Part shown: positions 41,900 to 51,750 of the stretch, piece by piece
How the letters are laid out: the number at the start of each line of letters is the position of its first letter
Numbering within the stretch: the stretch's first letter is position 1
Source of the DNA: Pseudomonadota bacterium
Lineage (GTDB): Bacteria; Pseudomonadota; Alphaproteobacteria; Rhizobiales; Beijerinckiaceae
Length of the DNA stretch: 64,000 bases
Direction of reading: 5' to 3'
Assembly: GCA_023386155.1 (NCBI GenBank)
Contig: JAEWKH010000021.1
Span: 1 to 64,000 of the forward strand
Notes under the pieces: model-generated
Databases searched by the model: none
Seen by the model: the letters and a program-made list of their open reading frames with translations, nothing else
Told to the model about the DNA's origin: nothing
Translations under genes and position numbers: made by a program

Positions 41900-43294
41900 G
41901 TGACGGAACCGCGTAGTCCGGGGGAAGAACGTCTCGCTCAGCTTGCCGAACCTGAAAAAGAGGTCGCGGCGGGCACAAGGACGCTCGTGATCGGCCCCTA
42001 CCTGACCCGCAGGCGGCGCGGTTTGCCTGACGCAGACGGGGAGGGTGTCAATCCACGCCCTCCCGAGGCGCGCCTCGATGAAATCACCGGCCTGGCACTG
42101 GCGATCGACCTGACCATCGTCCAATCGCTGATAACCCCCCTTTCGTCGCCTCGACCGGCCACTTTCATCGGCAGCGGCAAGGTTGACGAACTTGCCGGGC
42201 TGATCCGGGCCGAGGAGATCGGCCTCGTGGTCATGGACTGCGCCCTCAGCCCGGTGCAGCAGCGCAATCTCGAGAAGGCCTGGGGCGCCAAGGTCATCGA
42301 CCGCACCGGCCTGATCCTTGAAATCTTCGGGCGTCGGGCCCGGACGAAGGAGGGCACCCTTCAGGTCGAGCTGGCCCATCTGTCCTACCAGAAGGGCCGG
42401 CTGGTCCGCTCCTGGACCCACCTGGAGCGCCAGCGCGGCGGCTTCGGATTCCTCGGAGGTCCAGGCGAAACGCAGATCGAGGCCGACCGGCGCCTGATCC
42501 AGGAGCGCATGAACCGGATCGAACGGGATCTTGAGGGCGTCGTGAAGACACGCTCCCTCCACCGCACCAGCCGCAGGCGGGTGCCTTACCCGATCATCGC
42601 GCTCGTCGGTTACACCAATGCGGGCAAGTCGACCCTCTTCAACCGCATGACCCAAGCCGATGTTCTGGCCGAGAACATGCTGTTTGCCACCCTCGACCCG
42701 ACATCCCGTGCCATCGAGCTGCCACATGGCGAGAAGGCCATCCTGTCGGATACGGTCGGCTTCATCTCCGATCTGCCGACCATGCTGGTCGCGGCCTTCC
42801 GGGCGACCCTGGAAGACGTTGTGGAAGCCGACATCCTGCTCCATGTCCGCGATGTGTCTCATGGGGAAACCGAGGCCCAGGCCGGCGACGTCGCCGTTGT
42901 CCTGCGGGAGCTTGGCATCGACCCTGACGATACGAGACGCATCATCGAGGTCTGGAACAAGGCGGACCTTCTATCGCCGCAGGACCGCGAGAGGCTGGAC
43001 ACGGCCTCGCATCGAACCGATGAGGAGAGGAGGCCGATCCTCATCTCGGCCTTGACGGGCGACGGCATTCCCGAGCTCCTCGCCACCATCGAACAGCACC
43101 TGGCCATGGGGCGCCCGACCTATGAGGTCGACGTGGCTCCGGAGGACGGGCAGGGGCTGGCCTGGCTGCACGAGAACACGGAGATCCTCGATCGGGAGAC
43201 CACGGAGAATGGGCATACCATCCTCCAGGTTCGCCTCGTGGCCGGCAAGGAGCCCCGCTTCCTGAACCGGTTCCCCGAAGCCCGCGTCCTATGA
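41900..43294 (+). CDS. hflX: GTPase HflX
   Basis: A ribosome-associated GTPase that splits stalled or heat-damaged 70S ribosomes. The start is taken as GTG at 41900, one base after the hfq stop; the frame is open further upstream, inside hfq, but without similarity. Motifs: G1 [10 protein letters not shown]3 [11 protein letters not shown]4 NKADLL, and the preceding [13 protein letters not shown] coiled-coil segment. 464 residues. Its 3' end overlaps the convergent mazG by 6 bp. Confidence 0.95.
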   Translation: MTEPRSPGEERLAQLAEPEKEVAAGTRTLVIGPYLTRRRRGLPDADGEGVNPRPPEARLDEITGLALAIDLTIVQSLITPLSSPRPATFIGSGKVDELAGLIRAEEIGLVVMDCALSPVQQRNLEKAWGAKVIDRTGLILEIFGRRARTKEGTLQVELAHLSYQKGRLVRSWTHLERQRGGFGFLGGPGETQIEADRRLIQERMNRIERDLEGVVKTRSLHRTSRRRVPYPIIALVGYTNAGKSTLFNRMTQADVLAENMLFATLDPTSRAIELPHGEKAILSDTVGFISDLPTMLVAAFRATLEDVVEADILLHVRDVSHGETEAQAGDVAVVLRELGIDPDDTRRIIEVWNKADLLSPQDRERLDTASHRTDEERRPILISALTGDGIPELLATIEQHLAMGRPTYEVDVAPEDGQGLAWLHENTEILDRETTENGHTILQVRLVAGKEPRFLNRFPEARVL

Positions 43295-44134
43295 GGACGG
43301 GCCGGTCTCGCGCTCGGCGCGCTTTGCGGCGACCCAGAGCTCTTCCATCTCTTCGAGGGAAGCCTCGTCGAGGGTTCGTTCCTGCTTTTCGAGGGCCTTC
43401 TCGATCGCCTTGAACCGCCTTTCGAACTTGGCGTTCGTTCGCCGCAGGGCACGCTCGGAATCAATGCCGAAATGGCGGGCGAGGTTTGTGACGGAGAACA
43501 GAAGATCGCCGATCTCATCCTCGATCCGGTCTCGCGCTCCGGATGAAGAGGCTTCTTTAACTTCCTCAAGCTCCTCATGAATCTTATCGATGACCTGAAT
43601 GGCTTCCGGCCAGTCGAAGCCGACCTTCGCGGCTTTCGCCGTCAGCTTCTGGGCACGGGTCAGAGCGGGCAGGGCCGTCGGAATTCCGCCCAGAAATCCG
43701 GCCTCGTGGGCCTCCGGCAGGTGGCCCATCTTCTCGCGGGCCGCACCCCGCTCGACCTTCTCTTCGGCCTTGATCCTGTCCCAGAGGTTCTTCACCTCCT
43801 CGGGCGAGAGATCCTTGATGTCTCCAAAGACATGAGGATGCCGCCTGATGAGCTTCCTCGTGATGGCTTCGACCACATCCGGGAAGGCGAACGCTCCCTG
43901 CTCTTCCGCCATGCGGGCGTGAAAAACGACCTGGAGCAGCAGGTCCCCGAGCTCATCCCGCAGATCGGCCAGATCTCCACGCTCGATGGCGTCGACGACC
44001 TCGTAGGCTTCCTCGAGCGTATAGGGGGCAATCGACGCGAAATCCTGCTCCAGATCCCAGGGGCAGCCCGTTCCGGGCGTGCGCAGGGCCGCCATGATCT
44101 CGATAAGCCGCTTGATGTCCGTGGAAGGCGTCAT
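43289..44134 (-). CDS. mazG: Nucleoside triphosphate pyrophosphohydrolase MazG
   Basis: Hydrolyses NTPs to NMP and pyrophosphate, cleaning the pool or lowering (p)ppGpp. The 281-residue protein has two MazG repeats. The first has CPWDLEQDFASI, EEAYEVVDAIE and ELGDLLLQVVFHA; the second begins near residue 165 with KVGFDWP, EELEEV and EDEIGDLLFSVTN. ATG at 44134 is chosen (MTPSTDIKRL); an in-frame start 11 codons upstream is possible. Confidence 0.93.
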   Translation of the reverse strand: MTPSTDIKRLIEIMAALRTPGTGCPWDLEQDFASIAPYTLEEAYEVVDAIERGDLADLRDELGDLLLQVVFHARMAEEQGAFAFPDVVEAITRKLIRRHPHVFGDIKDLSPEEVKNLWDRIKAEEKVERGAAREKMGHLPEAHEAGFLGGIPTALPALTRAQKLTAKAAKVGFDWPEAIQVIDKIHEELEEVKEASSSGARDRIEDEIGDLLFSVTNLARHFGIDSERALRRTNAKFERRFKAIEKALEKQERTLDEASLEEMEELWVAAKRAERETGPSS

Positions 44135-44271
44135 GATGGGAATCCCTGGTCGCTTCGCCCGTGTCATAGCCTGAGGACAAAACGCGGAGCTAGCTGGATT
44201 TGCGCCATGTCCCTGCGTTAGCGGTATAAGGGCGTGTGCAACGCGTCAGGCATTACAAGGACAGGAGCCAC

Positions 44272-44709
44272 ATGAAAGCGCGGGTCAAACTGGTCGATGG
44301 CATGATGTTCGTGGGCGAATCCGGCAGCGGCCATGCCGTTGTCATGGACGGAGCGCCCGAATATGGCGGCCGCAATCTCGGCATCCGTCCCATGGAGATG
44401 CTTCTCATCGGGCTGGGCGGCTGCACGGCATTCGATGTGGTTCAGATCCTCAGGAAAGGCCGCGAGAAGGTGACGGATTGTGATGTCGAGGTCGCTGCCG
44501 AGCGGGCCGAAACCGATCCCAAGGTCTTCACCGCGATCCACATCGACTACCGCGTCAAGGGCAGGGGCCTTGCTCCCGCCAAGGTGGAGAGGGCGATAGA
44601 GCTTTCCAAGGAAAAGTATTGCTCCGCCTCGATCATGCTGGGCGCCGTGGCCAAGATCACCCATTCCTGGACGGTGGTCGACGAGGCCGAGGAGGCCGCC
44701 TCCCCCTGA
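44272..44709 (+). CDS. OsmC family protein (YhfA-like)
   Basis: A 145-residue protein of the OsmC/Ohr fold. The two conserved cysteines are in LGGCTAFDV and KYCSASIML. The ATG at 44272 has GGAG 6 bases upstream. YhfA-like members are distinct from peroxidases Ohr and OsmC, and the role is unclear. Same strand and 25 bp before the deacetylase gene. Confidence 0.85.
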   Translation: MKARVKLVDGMMFVGESGSGHAVVMDGAPEYGGRNLGIRPMEMLLIGLGGCTAFDVVQILRKGREKVTDCDVEVAAERAETDPKVFTAIHIDYRVKGRGLAPAKVERAIELSKEKYCSASIMLGAVAKITHSWTVVDEAEEAASP

Positions 44710-44734
44710 ACCTTCAACATCCGGGACCACGACC

Positions 44735-45790
44735 ATGAAGCTGTTCTTCTCGGAAGCCCAACTGACCCACCGGCCCAAGCAGTACATGGTGCATGGGCGG
44801 ATCGTGGATCCCTTTGAAAACCCTGAGCGGGCGACGACGCTCCTCGAGGCTCTCGAGAGGAAGGGCCTGGTCCTGACGGACCCGGGCGATTTCGGCCGCG
44901 ATGCCATCCTGGCCGTTCACGCCGGACATTATGTGGCCTTCATCGAGGGGGCCTACGAGCGCTTCATGGAATTGCCCCATCACGGCCCGGAGGTGTTGCC
45001 GAACGTCCATCCGTATCGCGGTTCCGGCATAGAGCTGGAGGAGCGGGGCAAGCCACGCACGACCGGGATTCTCGGCCAAGCGGGCTGGTATATCGGCGAC
45101 ATGTCCTGCGCCATCATGGGGAGCACGTTCCAGGCCGCTTACGCGTCAGCGCAGGCGGCGATTGCCGGTGCGGAGGCAGTCCTGGCCGGGGAACGCGCCG
45201 CCTTTGCTCTCTGCCGCCCGCCGGGGCACCATGCCTATGCCGACCGGGCTTCGGGCTTCTGCTTCTTCAACAATGCCGCCATCGCGGCCGCGATGCTGCG
45301 CAGCCATTTTCCCAAAGTCGCCATCGTCGATTTCGACACCCATCACGGCGATGGCACCCAGGCGATCTTCTATACGCGCCCGGATGTCTTCTACGGATCG
45401 GTGCATACCGATCCGTCGTCCTATTATCCGCATTACGCCGGATACGCCGATGAAATCGGGGTGGGGCCAGGCGAAGGAGCAAATCACAACCTGCCGCTTG
45501 CCCCGGGCGCCGACGACGAAGCCTTCATCGATGCCAACCAGCGGCTGGCGCTGGCGGTTCAGGCCCACGGTGCCGAGGCGCTGGTGCTGTCGGCCGGCTG
45601 GGATGCCCATCGGGACGATCCGTTGTCGAAACTCAAGGTCACGTCGGACGCCTTCGCCCGGATTGGAGAAATCTGGGGCAAGATCGACCTGCCGACCCTG
45701 ATCGTTCAGGAAGGCGGATACTCGCTCGCAGCCGTGGCAGAAGCGGCGCCGGCTTTCATCGCCGCGTTCCGGGCCAATGCCGCGGAGTAG
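44735..45790 (+). CDS. Histone deacetylase family / acetylpolyamine amidohydrolase
   Basis: A 351-residue zinc deacetylase of the arginase-deacetylase fold. The His pair is in PPGHHAYAD, the metal ligands in VDFDTHHGDGTQ, and the tail motifs are LSAGWDAHRDDP and VQEGGYSL. The bacterial class usually deacetylates acetylpolyamines or related amides. It is the last clearly core gene before the accessory region. Confidence 0.9.
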   Translation: MKLFFSEAQLTHRPKQYMVHGRIVDPFENPERATTLLEALERKGLVLTDPGDFGRDAILAVHAGHYVAFIEGAYERFMELPHHGPEVLPNVHPYRGSGIELEERGKPRTTGILGQAGWYIGDMSCAIMGSTFQAAYASAQAAIAGAEAVLAGERAAFALCRPPGHHAYADRASGFCFFNNAAIAAAMLRSHFPKVAIVDFDTHHGDGTQAIFYTRPDVFYGSVHTDPSSYYPHYAGYADEIGVGPGEGANHNLPLAPGADDEAFIDANQRLALAVQAHGAEALVLSAGWDAHRDDPLSKLKVTSDAFARIGEIWGKIDLPTLIVQEGGYSLAAVAEAAPAFIAAFRANAAE

Positions 45791-46464
45791 TCCGGCAGCT
45801 TAAGCGACGCGAACCTCGCTTTAAGGCCACGACCGACTAATCAGCGCTCTTCGATGCAGAGGATGGACCTGTAACCAAATGCGACGAAGCTAACTTTAGC
45901 AATTGCAAAGGTTTAGGGTGTTCCAAACAACCAAGTCTCCACCCTCATGTAAAGTATTTCCATCATTGCCGGAATATTTGTTAAGCAAAAGCCGGAAACG
46001 GTTTCCATCAGGCCCCTCTCACCTGGATCAGATTTCGAAATCGTATTCCTATTGGCAACGAGCCTTGTACTAGGGCTTCGACGTGGCAGGAAGCTTTCCC
46101 CTGCCGGCTTCAATCAGCCGCAAAATGACCGAAAGCCGAGAAGTAGGGGTATTATCGCTAGATACGGGCAGTGCCAGTGGCGGAACACAACCGTAGAAAC
46201 CAAAATCAAAAGTTTGCTCTCCTTCGAATTATAGAGCCGTAAACGTGGTTTTTATTTCGGTTTTCTAATAAAACGACTCAGTGAGCTGCAATCAATAGAA
46301 CCACGATGGATCCGTATGATCCGTTATGCTATATTTGCAGAGATGAATGACTTCGCTGGTGGTCGAATACGGGTAGCGCTCCATCATGGGCCCTGGAAGA
46401 AAAATATTGTTGCCCCGCTCTTGTCGTCGGACGCTACTTCCCAGTGACCCGGACCGGTAGGGCC
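45791..46464. other. AT-richer, gene-free junction between core genome and accessory region
   Basis: About 670 bp with no credible gene. Base composition drops clearly in GC relative to the preceding genes, marking the transition into transferred DNA. The second half contains the candidate left-end repeat of the Tn7-like element. No tRNA gene or obvious attachment site is seen. Confidence 0.6.
46225..46260 (+). repeat. Candidate left-end repeat of Tn7-like element
   Basis: A 36-bp segment starting CGAATTATAGA and ending TTTTATTTCGG. Its inverted partner is at 56140-56175 on the other side of the tns genes. Ungapped comparison gives 22 of 36 matches, with the inner 11 bp identical. Both read inward with the same polarity, as expected for transposase-binding sites. 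Confidence 0.4.
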
Positions 46465-46839
46465 ATGGATACCGGTCCGATCTCCTCCCCGGAACTTTGT
46501 CAGAAAATTGCCGAGGAAATCCGCTCGTCTTTGATTGAGGATCTGCCCGGGTGGTCATCGATTGTCGATTACTACGAGGGTAAAGGCATCGCATTCAGCT
46601 TTCACGGAATCGAGTGCGACCCAGTCTCGATTGCTATACACCCAGATCGAAACTTCGATGGCCGTGCCCGTGTCTTGATCCATTACACCGCTGTCTACCC
46701 TGACGGTTTCCAAACTCTGGGCTCCCAGACATTCCCAGGAATGGTTTACGGACGGATTGATCCCAGAGGGGAGATCCACGTTGAGCGATTCCGCTTTGGA
46801 AAGGATGGCAAGATCCCGCCGGAAGGCATCCCTGGCTGA
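46465..46839 (+). CDS. Hypothetical protein
   Basis: A 124-residue frame with ATG at 46465 and AGGG 3 bases before it. Composition is protein-like (HIECDPVSIAIH-type alternating strands, GMVYGRIDPRGEIHVERF) but I recognise no family. It lies in the putative cargo end of the Tn7-like element. An overlapping frame on the minus strand looks less likely. Confidence 0.45.
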   Translation: MDTGPISSPELCQKIAEEIRSSLIEDLPGWSSIVDYYEGKGIAFSFHGIECDPVSIAIHPDRNFDGRARVLIHYTAVYPDGFQTLGSQTFPGMVYGRIDPRGEIHVERFRFGKDGKIPPEGIPG

Positions 46840-46879
46840 ATGCGCGATAACTGTTTCAAACCGGATGTTGAAGTACGAC

Positions 46880-47119
46880 ATGGCCCATACTTGCGATAGT
46901 GAAGACCATTGGTCCGAGTTCCAACCACTCGATCCAGCCATCACAGCGCTCGTTCAAAGGCTGGCGGGCTATGGCTTGCTCATATGTGAAATCGAGGCTC
47001 TGATCAAACGCGCCCTTGAGGAGAAGCTATCTGAAGTCGCGATGGTGATCGATGGCTACGATGCGAGCGCTGTATCCGTGCTTGAGGGCCTGCCGCCGAG
47101 CAGAAAGCGCTGCCATTGA
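46880..47119 (+). CDS. Small hypothetical protein
   Basis: A 79-residue frame from ATG at 46880 with two predicted amphipathic helices (ITALVQRLAGYGLLI, EIEALIKRALEEKL). The ribosome-binding site is weak. Same strand as its neighbours. No family recognised; it may not be expressed. Confidence 0.35.
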   Translation: MAHTCDSEDHWSEFQPLDPAITALVQRLAGYGLLICEIEALIKRALEEKLSEVAMVIDGYDASAVSVLEGLPPSRKRCH

Positions 47120-47228
47120 TGAGTGCAATCATAAGGAGAAACCGGTTCACCTTGGCGCAGATCGCCGGCCACCGGACTAACCGTTTCGGCGATCGATTGG
47201 CCCGCATGAGCAGCGGATGAGAGGGCGA

Positions 47229-47720
47229 ATGGGCAAGTCTCCGCTTTTCTTCGGTATTGTCTTTCCTGCCGTCATGGTGCTTGCCGGCTGGTGGGCGTAT
47301 CGAGCTGGGCACCTGAATGAGTTCTGGTTTCTCTATTCGGCTGTGATGCCTGCTCTTGTCTGTGCTTTGGGATGGTGCGCGGTCGTGCTCAATGAAGTTG
47401 CGATGCGGCGGGAGAGACAAAGAGAAAACCATGGTCTGAGAGATCCCGAGCAAACTCTGGATCGACAAGCCCTGGCGGCGGCTATGCTCGACGGTGGCGA
47501 TCAACCTAACGAGAGCAATCCGGATCGCCTCACGGACGCGATTGAAGTTATCAACCTGGTTCTCCCGTGGGCAGGCTCGACGGCACGTGCAGTTGCCTGG
47601 TATCGGACACGGCCTCTTTCAGGTCTCGACGGCCAGACCGCAGAGCAATTGGTCAACCAAGGGCGCGTTCAGGTTGTCAAAGCTCAACTGGCTCGGATGC
47701 CGCCTGAAAACCTGGTCTAG
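47229..47720 (+). CDS. Membrane protein with C-terminal MbcA/ParS (DUF2384)-like domain
   Basis: A 163-residue protein. Two hydrophobic helices occupy residues about 5-24 and 32-55. A soluble, charged linker follows. The last 40 residues contain AVAWYRTRPLSGLDGQTAEQ then LVNQGRVQVV, matching the W-x-R-x-x-P-L-x-x-L-x-G-x-T pattern of the toxin-binding domain of Xre/MbcA/ParS antitoxins. No RES-domain toxin is adjacent. Membrane anchoring of this domain is unusual. Family assignment is by eye. Confidence 0.5.
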   Translation: MGKSPLFFGIVFPAVMVLAGWWAYRAGHLNEFWFLYSAVMPALVCALGWCAVVLNEVAMRRERQRENHGLRDPEQTLDRQALAAAMLDGGDQPNESNPDRLTDAIEVINLVLPWAGSTARAVAWYRTRPLSGLDGQTAEQLVNQGRVQVVKAQLARMPPENLV

Positions 47721-48481
47721 TCGCGAACTCTCAGCTGAGTTCGAGTAGCGACGCAGGCGTTCCTGAATGGTACAGCTTCAATGAGCCGGAAGCTCCTCGA
47801 ATGAAGAGGCGGTCATCCCAATGGCGGCTCGGGTCTACCACGATACGCGGTACTGGCCAGAAGCGAGCGCAACGCTTTGACATCCTGCGGAGCAAGCAGG
47901 TCCTTCTATCTATCTCGGTGCCCTAGCAGCGCCGGAGATCCGCTCCTTCAACACGTTGGAGCGTTCTTGAACGAAGCTTGAATCCTTTCGGATGAGGTAA
48001 GCGGTGCAAACTGGAGCGGAAGGGTTTTCAGAAGCGAGGCGAGGCCATTCAGAAACAATACGTTTCTTCCCTGCTTTGGCTTGCCCGAGCTCGAGCGGCT
48101 CAGCCTAGTCGAAGGGCTGTCGGCCAATGTCGAGCATGGAGTTCAAGCTCTTAGGCTCACGTAACGAGAACATGCCGCTGAAGGATGAACGGGACGCTTC
48201 GGCTGACGAGCGGCACCTGCGCGTCGGGAACGAGACGCTAGGAGACGAGATTGCAAGGCTGAAGAGCCTGTCTGACGCCGCGACCGCTCCCGACAACTGC
48301 CAGATCGTCCGGAAGGGAGAAAGCGACCACGCTGAAGCTGCCCGGATCGGATTCCGCTGAATGCCTCCGGCGCGGGCCGACGCGGGATGCGACCCCGTGA
48401 GGTCACGGTTCATGCTGGGATTCCGGACGGCCCCCGTTGCAAGGGCCACAAGGTGCTGGGTAAGGCCGGACGGCAAGAGCG
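47721..48481. other. Gene-poor stretch downstream of tniQ
   Basis: About 760 bp between the end of the DUF2384-like gene and the 3' end of tniQ. The only frame of note is a 77-codon one on the plus strand (48127-48360), with weak start signals and no recognisable motif. I see no repeat, terminator or insertion sequence here. Confidence 0.5.
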
Positions 48482-50530
48482 TCATCGCGCCCTTGCCGGA
48501 GGGGATTCCCGGCGACTGGAGCCCCGGGGTTTTCGTTCGCCTTCCTGCCGACGGGACGTGGTCTGCCCAATCTTCGCCGGCGCGGAGTGCTCGGCCAGGA
48601 TCGCGCCGATCTCGGCCCTGACATCGGCCCTGCGCCAGAACATCCGTTGGCCCACCCCGTTGTTCATGAGGAACGGGCGGCGCCCACGCGCCTTGAGCTG
48701 ACCTGAGAGAAAGGTAGGGGTCACTTCATACTCGTCCGCCAGGACGCTCAGGCACGCATAATCCTTGCTAAAGGCCTGCAGGCTGTCCACGGAGATCCCC
48801 TTCGCGGCCTGGACTAGAAACCCCGCCTCGATCAGGCGGGGAACATCGCCCCAGCCGCAATTCAGCATCTCCTGCGCCTGTGTCACACTCACGGCTGAGC
48901 CAACCTGACGACGCTTGAGGTATTCCGCGATATCATGCGCATCGAACAGATAGCGGGTTAGCCCCATGCGCCGCGGATCCATCGCGACCGGGCCCAGAGC
49001 GCCGGTGGAAACCGCTTCAATCAGATCAGGCAGACCAAGGTAGAACTGGCCCCGCTTCAGCCACGGGTGGCACTGATCGGCGGGGGCGACCTTCCTGGCC
49101 CGCAAAGCTTTTGCAAAGAGATCGACCAGGTGTGTCACAGAATCGGGCGTGAAGTAGGCCATCGGAAAGCGCGAGATCGGCGTGAACCATCCTGCCTGAT
49201 CGATCTGTTCGACCAAGCGTCTGCTGATCCCCAAGACGTCTGCCGCGTCCTCTGCACTCAGGGCGCCTGTCTGAGATTTGAACGCATCGCGTTTGCTGTC
49301 CCGGTTTGCCGCTGCGGCGAAGGCTTGCAGGCTCGTCCGGCGGACGAGCAGGTAGGAATACGAGCCTCCTTTATGGAAGCTGCCTTCGAGATGCCCGACT
49401 TGGACGAGCCGCTGGACGGCTGCATTGTGCATGTTGAGGAGTTTTGCTGCCTCGTCTGCGGTGGCCCATTCATTGGAATTCTTGCTTGAGTGCCTGCGAA
49501 GCCGCCATTGCGTCTTGGCCGGCTCCTCACGCTGTCCAAGGTAGGCCAGGATCTCTGCTTTGAGAACCGGCGCAGCCGCCGCCAAGCGCTTGTCCGGCGC
49601 ACGCCCTTGGATCTGGGCCAACGCCTCATAGAGGGGAAACTCATCGAGACTACGGGTTTCGCGTACTCGTGTGGCATCCCGCGTGCGTTCGAGCAGTGCA
49701 TGGAATCCGCTCGGCCAATTCGATAATGCCAAGGCTGCGGTTTCCACGATGGTCTTGGCTTCCGTTGCCGGGTCCTCCGATGAACCATTGCGTCCCAGAG
49801 GGTGTCCAAGCAGAGAAATCAGCCTCAACGCCTCGGTCAGTTCCATCCGCCCGAACACCGCGTGAAGCCTGGAAGTCTCGGGCAGGGAACGATCGACGAG
49901 TTCGTCCAACCAAGCCATCAGGTCGATAACCTCCGGGGGCGCCACGACGGTAGCGGCCTGGCTCAAAGGCCGCCGGCAGCCGTTTGCCCCGCACCGGTTC
50001 ACGTGATGGCGGGCCCAGCGGATGGTTTCGCCACAGGCGTCGCAGGCCTGAAGCATGTAGCAACCGTGGATGGGGCAGGCCGTCCGGAACCGAAGATCCC
50101 AGTGTGCGGGGATGACCTGTCGCTCGGAAAGGCAGGCCGGACACACCCGCGCGCCTTGCCCGAGGGTGGCACGTGAGGTGAGGTGATGCCCCGGGATCCC
50201 AGCACAAACGGCCCATCGCTCCGGTGCAACCACCGGCATGTGCTTCGCAATGACCTCGGGTTCGACCTCCGTTACACGGGCAAGACACGCCACGAGATCG
50301 TCTCTCGGGGGCCGACTTTTATGGCCGATATCCGCCATGGACAGCACACCCCGAATGCCGAGCAGGCCGTTGAGGCTTGCAAGCCGGAGCAGCCACCCGC
50401 GTACGTTCTCACACGGGAGAATGCCAGATCGGATGACAAGGCGGCGATCCGATATCGGGCCCTGCGCCGGCTCCGATATCGAAGAGGGTGTCATGGTCCA
50501 CATGGCTTCAGATCGGGACGTTCGTTCCAT
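48482..50530 (-). CDS. tniQ: TniQ/TnsD-family target-selection protein with four HTH-like segments
   Basis: A 682-residue protein; ATG at 50530 has AAGGAG 8 bases upstream. Residues about 30-200 are the TniQ domain with zinc ligands Cys130/Cys133, Cys152/His155 and Cys163/Cys166 in the classic order (CPACL, CPIHGCYML, CDAC), and Cys180/Cys185. The C-terminal half holds four helix-turn-helix-like segments near residues 355-381, 423-448, 547-572 and 593-617, each with an A-x-x-L-(x)5-V/L pattern as in MerR/Xis folds. TniQ/TnsD proteins bring the transposase to a target. A multi-HTH tail suggests recognition of a long specific site. It lies 119 bp after tnsC. The C-terminus is basic. Confidence 0.85.
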   Translation of the reverse strand: MERTSRSEAMWTMTPSSISEPAQGPISDRRLVIRSGILPCENVRGWLLRLASLNGLLGIRGVLSMADIGHKSRPPRDDLVACLARVTEVEPEVIAKHMPVVAPERWAVCAGIPGHHLTSRATLGQGARVCPACLSERQVIPAHWDLRFRTACPIHGCYMLQACDACGETIRWARHHVNRCGANGCRRPLSQAATVVAPPEVIDLMAWLDELVDRSLPETSRLHAVFGRMELTEALRLISLLGHPLGRNGSSEDPATEAKTIVETAALALSNWPSGFHALLERTRDATRVRETRSLDEFPLYEALAQIQGRAPDKRLAAAAPVLKAEILAYLGQREEPAKTQWRLRRHSSKNSNEWATADEAAKLLNMHNAAVQRLVQVGHLEGSFHKGGSYSYLLVRRTSLQAFAAAANRDSKRDAFKSQTGALSAEDAADVLGISRRLVEQIDQAGWFTPISRFPMAYFTPDSVTHLVDLFAKALRARKVAPADQCHPWLKRGQFYLGLPDLIEAVSTGALGPVAMDPRRMGLTRYLFDAHDIAEYLKRRQVGSAVSVTQAQEMLNCGWGDVPRLIEAGFLVQAAKGISVDSLQAFSKDYACLSVLADEYEVTPTFLSGQLKARGRRPFLMNNGVGQRMFWRRADVRAEIGAILAEHSAPAKIGQTTSRRQEGERKPRGSSRRESPPARAR

Positions 50531-50649
50531 GAGCGTTCTCCTTCAACGGCGATGGTGAGAGACCGATGGCTAAAGGGTCTTTCGAGTGGGCTTGGAATTC
50601 TATCTTCGAGGCCATCCCTGCTCGCGACCAGCGCGATCCTTTGGATGGC

Positions 50650-51750
50650 TCATGATTTCGTCAGCACCATCCGCACCATCGCATCGTGCTCCTTCTTGCG
50701 GCCACGTGTCTTCTTTCGAGCGAGCGTGATATCGTCGTCCGGCAATGCGGGTGGCAGGCACGGCGTCCAGGTGCGCGAGAACGGATCCTGAAACCGGTTT
50801 TCCCGCATCTCCTTCTGGAACACCTGTCGGAAGGCGCGGGACAGCAGGTCGAAATCGACGGAACTGATGGCCGCACCGTCGTCCGAGGCGATGTCCATCG
50901 CGCCCTTGAGCAGATCCTTCAACCGTCCAATCACGCCAGCGCATGCATAGTAGAAGCGCAAGGCGACGGCGTCGTCCAAGACGTCGATCTCCTCCGCGAA
51001 TGGGAGCCGACACTCCCTCTGGAATGCCACCAGCAGACCGATGAAGTTGGCGCGTGACTTCGGTCCCTCCTCATCCTTGAGATTGCCCCAGGCATAGGGC
51101 TTGATGCTGTGCTCATCCCACCGGCGATTAATCTGGGCGTCCTCGGCGATGAGCGACCGGATCCGCGGCAGGGCGAGAATGACGAAGGAGACGCCAACTA
51201 CCTCGTGGATGTCCTTGATCGAATCGACGACGTCCTGGGCTGTGATCGCTCCTGTTTTATCGACGAGCCGCTGCCCCTCGTCGAGGACAACAAGCTTCGT
51301 TCCGCAGGCCTCAAGATAGAGACCGAGCCTCTCCTCGAGGCTCTCGCGCTTTCCCTTCTCGGCGTGCGGTGCGCCCAGCGCCTTGAGCATCCTTCTGAGC
51401 AGAGCGATCGCGTTGGGTTTAGGGTGCATCCGGACAAACAGGACAGGGACGTGGTCCGCGATGAGGATTGCTCCGTCCTCGAGGAGCAGCCGCCGGGCAT
51501 TCCGCTGGGCCGGATACTTATCCCGCAACTTGCGGAAGATCGTGGTCTTGCCGATGCCCGTCGGCCCCACGAAGGGTATGCAGGGCAAAGCATTGGCCGT
51601 CCCATGCCGGGTGAGAAGCCGTTCGATCCGTGCCTGAACGGCGGCAAAGGCCGGATGCTCAATGAAGACGCGATCCATCGCGCTCCAGAGATCGTCCTGG
51701 GCCGGAGGGATTTCGGGGGGCGATTCAAGAACCTGTAGAACGCTACTCAT
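50650..51750 (-). CDS. tnsC: TnsC/TniB-family transposition AAA+ ATPase
   Basis: A 366-residue AAA+ regulator that links target selection to the transposase. Walker A GPTGIGKT is at 62-69, Walker B LVVLDEGQ at 153-160, and a sensor-like LALPRIR segment follows. The TniB-like features (MDRVFIEHPAFAAVQARIERL at the start) are present. The start overlaps the tnsB stop by 4 bp. The C-terminal tail is Arg/Lys-rich (KKTRGRKKEH), possibly for DNA or TnsB contact. Confidence 0.88.
   Translation of the reverse strand: MSSVLQVLESPPEIPPAQDDLWSAMDRVFIEHPAFAAVQARIERLLTRHGTANALPCIPFVGPTGIGKTTIFRKLRDKYPAQRNARRLLLEDGAILIADHVPVLFVRMHPKPNAIALLRRMLKALGAPHAEKGKRESLEERLGLYLEACGTKLVVLDEGQRLVDKTGAITAQDVVDSIKDIHEVVGVSFVILALPRIRSLIAEDAQINRRWDEHSIKPYAWGNLKDEEGPKSRANFIGLLVAFQRECRLPFAEEIDVLDDAVALRFYYACAGVIGRLKDLLKGAMDIASDDGAAISSVDFDLLSRAFRQVFQKEMRENRFQDPFSRTWTPCLPPALPDDDITLARKKTRGRKKEHDAMVRMVLTKS

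Noticed and set aside
48105..48485. A 126-codon minus-strand frame downstream of tniQ.
   Set aside because: Composition is shadow-like (Ser/Arg-rich, no domain) and it overlaps the tniQ end and an opposite frame.
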